The position numbers were made by a program, and so were the translations under genes. The notes under the pieces were generated by a model. It worked only from the letters and a program-made list of their open reading frames with translations. It was not told the origin of the DNA and searched no databases. From positions 1,027,346-1,091,345 of the forward strand of contig VZTJ01001650.1 of assembly GCA_013397795.1 (NCBI GenBank): 64,000 bases of DNA, given 5' to 3'. Below are positions 61,201 to 64,000 of this stretch, one piece after another; the stretch's first letter is position 1; every line of letters starts with the position of its first letter. The stretch comes from Orthonyx spaldingii. Its lineage: Eukaryota > Chordata > Aves > Passeriformes > Orthonychidae.

Positions 61201-64000
61201 ACCCCTACTGGGTGTGTGGTGTCCCCCAGCCACCTCCCAGCCCTGCCTTCCGTCACCCACAGCTCTGTGGGATGTGGAGGACGGTGTCCAAAGCCAACAT
61301 CCAGCTACTGCGGGGGGAACAACTCCGTGTGTCCCTCGTCACCCGGGCACAGCCCTCCGGAGAGGTCCACGGGCACATCCTCAAGCACCGAGCACTCTTC
61401 GCAGGTAAATCCAGCTCCCGTGTGCACACCCAGTGGGTGTCCCCCAGAATGTCCCTCATGGCCCCTGTCCCTGCACAGAGACGTTTGGTGCCATCCTGAC
61501 CTCACTGGACCCCTTGCACCTGGGTGCTGGGGGCATGGCCATGCTGACCCTGAGCGACACCGAGAACAACCTGCACTTCATCCTCATGGCCCGGGGACTG
61601 CTGGAGCCTGGAGCAAGGGGTGAGAGCAGGCAGGGAAGGGGAGGGAGGCACTGCCCGGAGGGGGCTGCGTAGAGCTAAAGGGGTGCATGGCATGTCTGCG
61701 GCTCAGGATCCATGGGTCAGCATCTGTGGAGTCAGGATGGGCTGGATGTGGGGCTCAGGGTGGGGATAGGGGCTGTCTGTGGTGAGGGGGTGAGGGTGAG
61801 GTGTGCATACTTTGTATGTTGTGTGATTTGGGGTGCACATGGTGGAGAGGGGATGGTGTGCACATGTCCAGGGGGGACCAGGGGTGCTGCAGAGCATATG
61901 GGGAGTGAGGATGGTTGTGCAAGAAGGATAGGTGTGCAATGTGGGTGTGCAAGGATTTAGGGGATGCTGGAGGGAATGGTGAGGGTCCAGGGGCAGGCAG
62001 CTGGCAAGAAACTGCCAGGGGTTTGGACGTGGTAGGCACAGAAGAGTGGGTTTGACAGTGTTTGCAGACCCCTGGTCTAGTGGGCCCACTCCCCTCTGCC
62101 ATGTCCAGAATCCCCCCGGGTTCCACTGAGGGTCCGCATCCTGCACCAGGGCCAGACACTGCGGGAGGTCCATGCCAACATCACTGTGCAGGTAAAGCCT
62201 TCTGTTCCCCCACGTGCCCTGGCAGCCACAGTGCCCAGAGCACCAGGGCTGATTCGTGGCACTCTACCCGCCCTGTCAGGACCCCGACTTCGCAGAGGTG
62301 CTGAGTGATCTGTCTGCCCAGGAGCTGCAGTGGCTGGTACAGGGGCAGCTCCGCATCACGGCCGAGACAGAGGGCCGGCACGCACGCCAGCTGGCTGGCA
62401 CCATCACCGCCCGCCGCAGCTGTGACAGTGAGCACAGGGCAGGCACCCTGGGGTGCAGGGGGGCTGCTGTGCTCACCTCCGTGCCAATCTCACCCACCCC
62501 TGTGCCTCTCTCCCCGGGCTGAAGCCATCCAAAGCGTGCTGTGCGGAGCGGATGCTTTGCTGCCAACCAAGACTGGGGCTGTGGGCTCAGCCAAGCTGGC
62601 GCTGCATGAGAATGGCACCCTGGAGTACCAGGTAAGTGGTGGGCACCCATTTCCCTCCCAAGGGTCCCAGGGGTATCTGCCACACTGGCACTGCCCCTTG
62701 GCACCCCGCCCACAGGTGCAGGTGGTGGGCGCTGCCAGCGAGGTGGTGGGCGTCACACTGGAGACCAAACCCCGGCGGAAAAGCAAGAGGAACATCCTGT
62801 TTGACATGACGCCCAGCTACAAGGATGGGCTGGTGAGCACTAGCTGATGCTGGGAGGGGTGGCACAGGGACTTTGGGTGAGTCCCTGTCCCAACCCACAC
62901 CGTCTTCCGCTGGTGGCAGGCCTGGGGTGCCTGGCAGAGCCCCAGTGCCCGTGATGCCCACATGCTTCTGCAAAATGAGCTCTTCCTCAACGTGGCCACC
63001 AAGGACTGGGCAGAGGGTGAGCTGCGGGGCCAAATCATCTCCCTGCCCTACAGTGGGCTGCTCGCCCGCTACACAGGTACCAGGGACACGGGGGTGGTGA
63101 CGGGGGGGCAGTGGGGCAGCCCTCCCACATGCCACCCACCCCCTCCCTTGGTCCCTGTCTATGTGCAGAGATGCCCGTGGCACTGGCGGGGCAGCTGGTG
63201 TCCCCCCCAGTGCACAGCGGCGCTGGGGGGCACGCCTGGCTCTCGCTGGATGAGCACTGCCACCTGCACTACGAGATCTCAGTGGCAGGGCTGGGGCGCC
63301 CGAGCGACGGCACCGTCAGCGCCCACATCCACGGGGTGGCCGAGCTGGGGGAGATGGGCAGCCGCCCCCACCAGCACAAGCGCCTGCTCAAGGGTTTCTA
63401 CAGCACCGAGGTGAGGTGGACTCCCAGTCAGGGCCCCACAGCAGGCGCTGGGCCAGACCTTACCCCCACCCTGGTGCCCCTCTTGCCACGACAGGCCCAG
63501 GGGGTGGTGAAGGACCTGGACGCCGACCTGCTGCAGCACCTGGCCCAGGGCACTGCTTTCCTGCAAGTCAGCACCAAAGCACACCCCAACGGGGAGATGC
63601 GAGGACGGGTAGGTCCTCACTGGGCAGGGCACCCCTACCCATCCCCACTGCTGCCTGGGGCAGGGGCTGGGTGGCACTGCCTGGAGCAGGGTGGAAGGGC
63701 ACAGGATCACTCTGTTACAAGGTCCCAGCAGTAAGAGTGATGTGTTTTGTGGTCATGGGTGGTTCCTTCACCAGCCCTGAGGGCTGCCAGGCATTGGCAT
63801 GGGAAGTGACCTCCTGCTCATTGCCGCCTCCAGGTACACATTCCCAACCAGTGCCATGCAGGAGGGACCCGCCTGGCCCCAGGGGAGTCCCTGGGGGAAG
63901 CTGAGCTCTCTGAGAGCACCAAGACCAGGGACCTGGAGCAGCTGAAGAAGGACCCCAACTCCTGCTTCTTTGAGGGTCAGCACCGGGCACATGGCACCCG
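58217..64000 (+). CDS. CHRD: Chordin, exons 1-16 (3' partial)
   Basis: Secreted BMP antagonist. Exons: 58217-58346, 58704-58807, 59323-59449, 59833-59970, 60047-60164, 61062-61158, 61263-61404, 61479-61619, 62109-62191, 62280-62427, 62525-62631, 62716-62832, 62920-63076, 63169-63410, 63495-63608, 63834-64000 (cut by the window). Phases agree throughout, giving about 710 of roughly 950 residues. A Leu-rich signal peptide follows the ATG, then the first VWC domain (CAFGGHFYALEETWHPDLGE, with the CxxCxC and CCHTC motifs). CHRD repeats span 60047-63900. The second VWC starts at NSCFFEGQ. The start ATG has a CACC context and precedes the only signal peptide. Further VWC domains and the stop lie beyond the window. 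The third exon's acceptor has an N at 59318. N-glycosylation sequons include ANIT and ENGT. Confidence 0.97.
58431..58468. repeat. 22-bp tandem duplication in CHRD intron 1
   Basis: CGCATCCCGCGTCGGG occurs twice (58431-58446 and 58453-58468), with an N at 58449 between the copies, so the duplication may be a local assembly artefact. Confidence 0.8.
58976..59068. other. Assembly gap, 93 Ns, in CHRD intron 2
   Basis: Run of N between exons 2 and 3 of CHRD. Flanking exons join in phase, so no coding sequence need be missing. Confidence 1.

Overview
This is vertebrate genomic DNA, most likely from a bird. Evidence: multi-exon genes with GT-AG introns, a GC-rich background with CpG-island promoters, short introns, two fragments of the CR1 LINE family that dominates avian genomes, and coding sequence that fits avian EPHB3, POLR2H, THPO and CHRD as I remember them. 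It is a draft assembly with two N gaps (45947-46094 and 58976-59068) and a few isolated Ns.

Layout. Positions 1-26.6 kb are occupied by EPHB3 (+). Exon 1, with the signal peptide, is upstream of the window, so 1-10543 reads as intron 1. Fifteen exons, equivalent to exons 2-16 of Eph genes, run from 10544 to the stop at 23734. A 3' UTR follows with a proximal (24863) and a possible distal (26600) poly(A) signal. Positions 26.6-46.2 kb hold no gene I can support. This is a GC-rich spacer with AT-rich, homeobox-motif-bearing islands that look like candidate developmental enhancers, plus simple repeats. Positions 46.3-48.6 kb hold POLR2H (+, five exons, complete). Positions 48.9-50.9 kb hold THPO (-, five coding exons, complete, a short form without the mammalian C-terminal tail), tail-to-tail with POLR2H. 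Positions 51-58.1 kb are spacer with a transcription-factor-motif cluster, a 37-base poly-C tract and a CR1 remnant. CHRD (+) begins at a TATA box at 58151 and runs off the right edge; 16 exons are visible.

Function. EPHB3 is a membrane receptor tyrosine kinase for ephrin-B guidance and boundary signals. POLR2H is a housekeeping subunit shared by the nuclear RNA polymerases. THPO is the secreted cytokine of thrombocyte and stem-cell lineages. CHRD is the secreted BMP antagonist of dorsoventral patterning. They form no operon-like unit, but POLR2H-THPO-CHRD is a conserved block. In human, EPHB3 lies on the other (CHRD) side of that block and CLCN2 precedes POLR2H, so the order here implies a rearrangement.

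Main points for a second look: a one-base deletion in the EPHB3 kinase exon (probably an assembly error), the changed gene order, the tail-less THPO, a TCF/TAATCC/FOX/octamer cluster about 4.7-4.9 kb upstream of CHRD, a foldback structure in EPHB3 intron 1, and paired TAATTA islands in the spacer. No wholly new system is evident.
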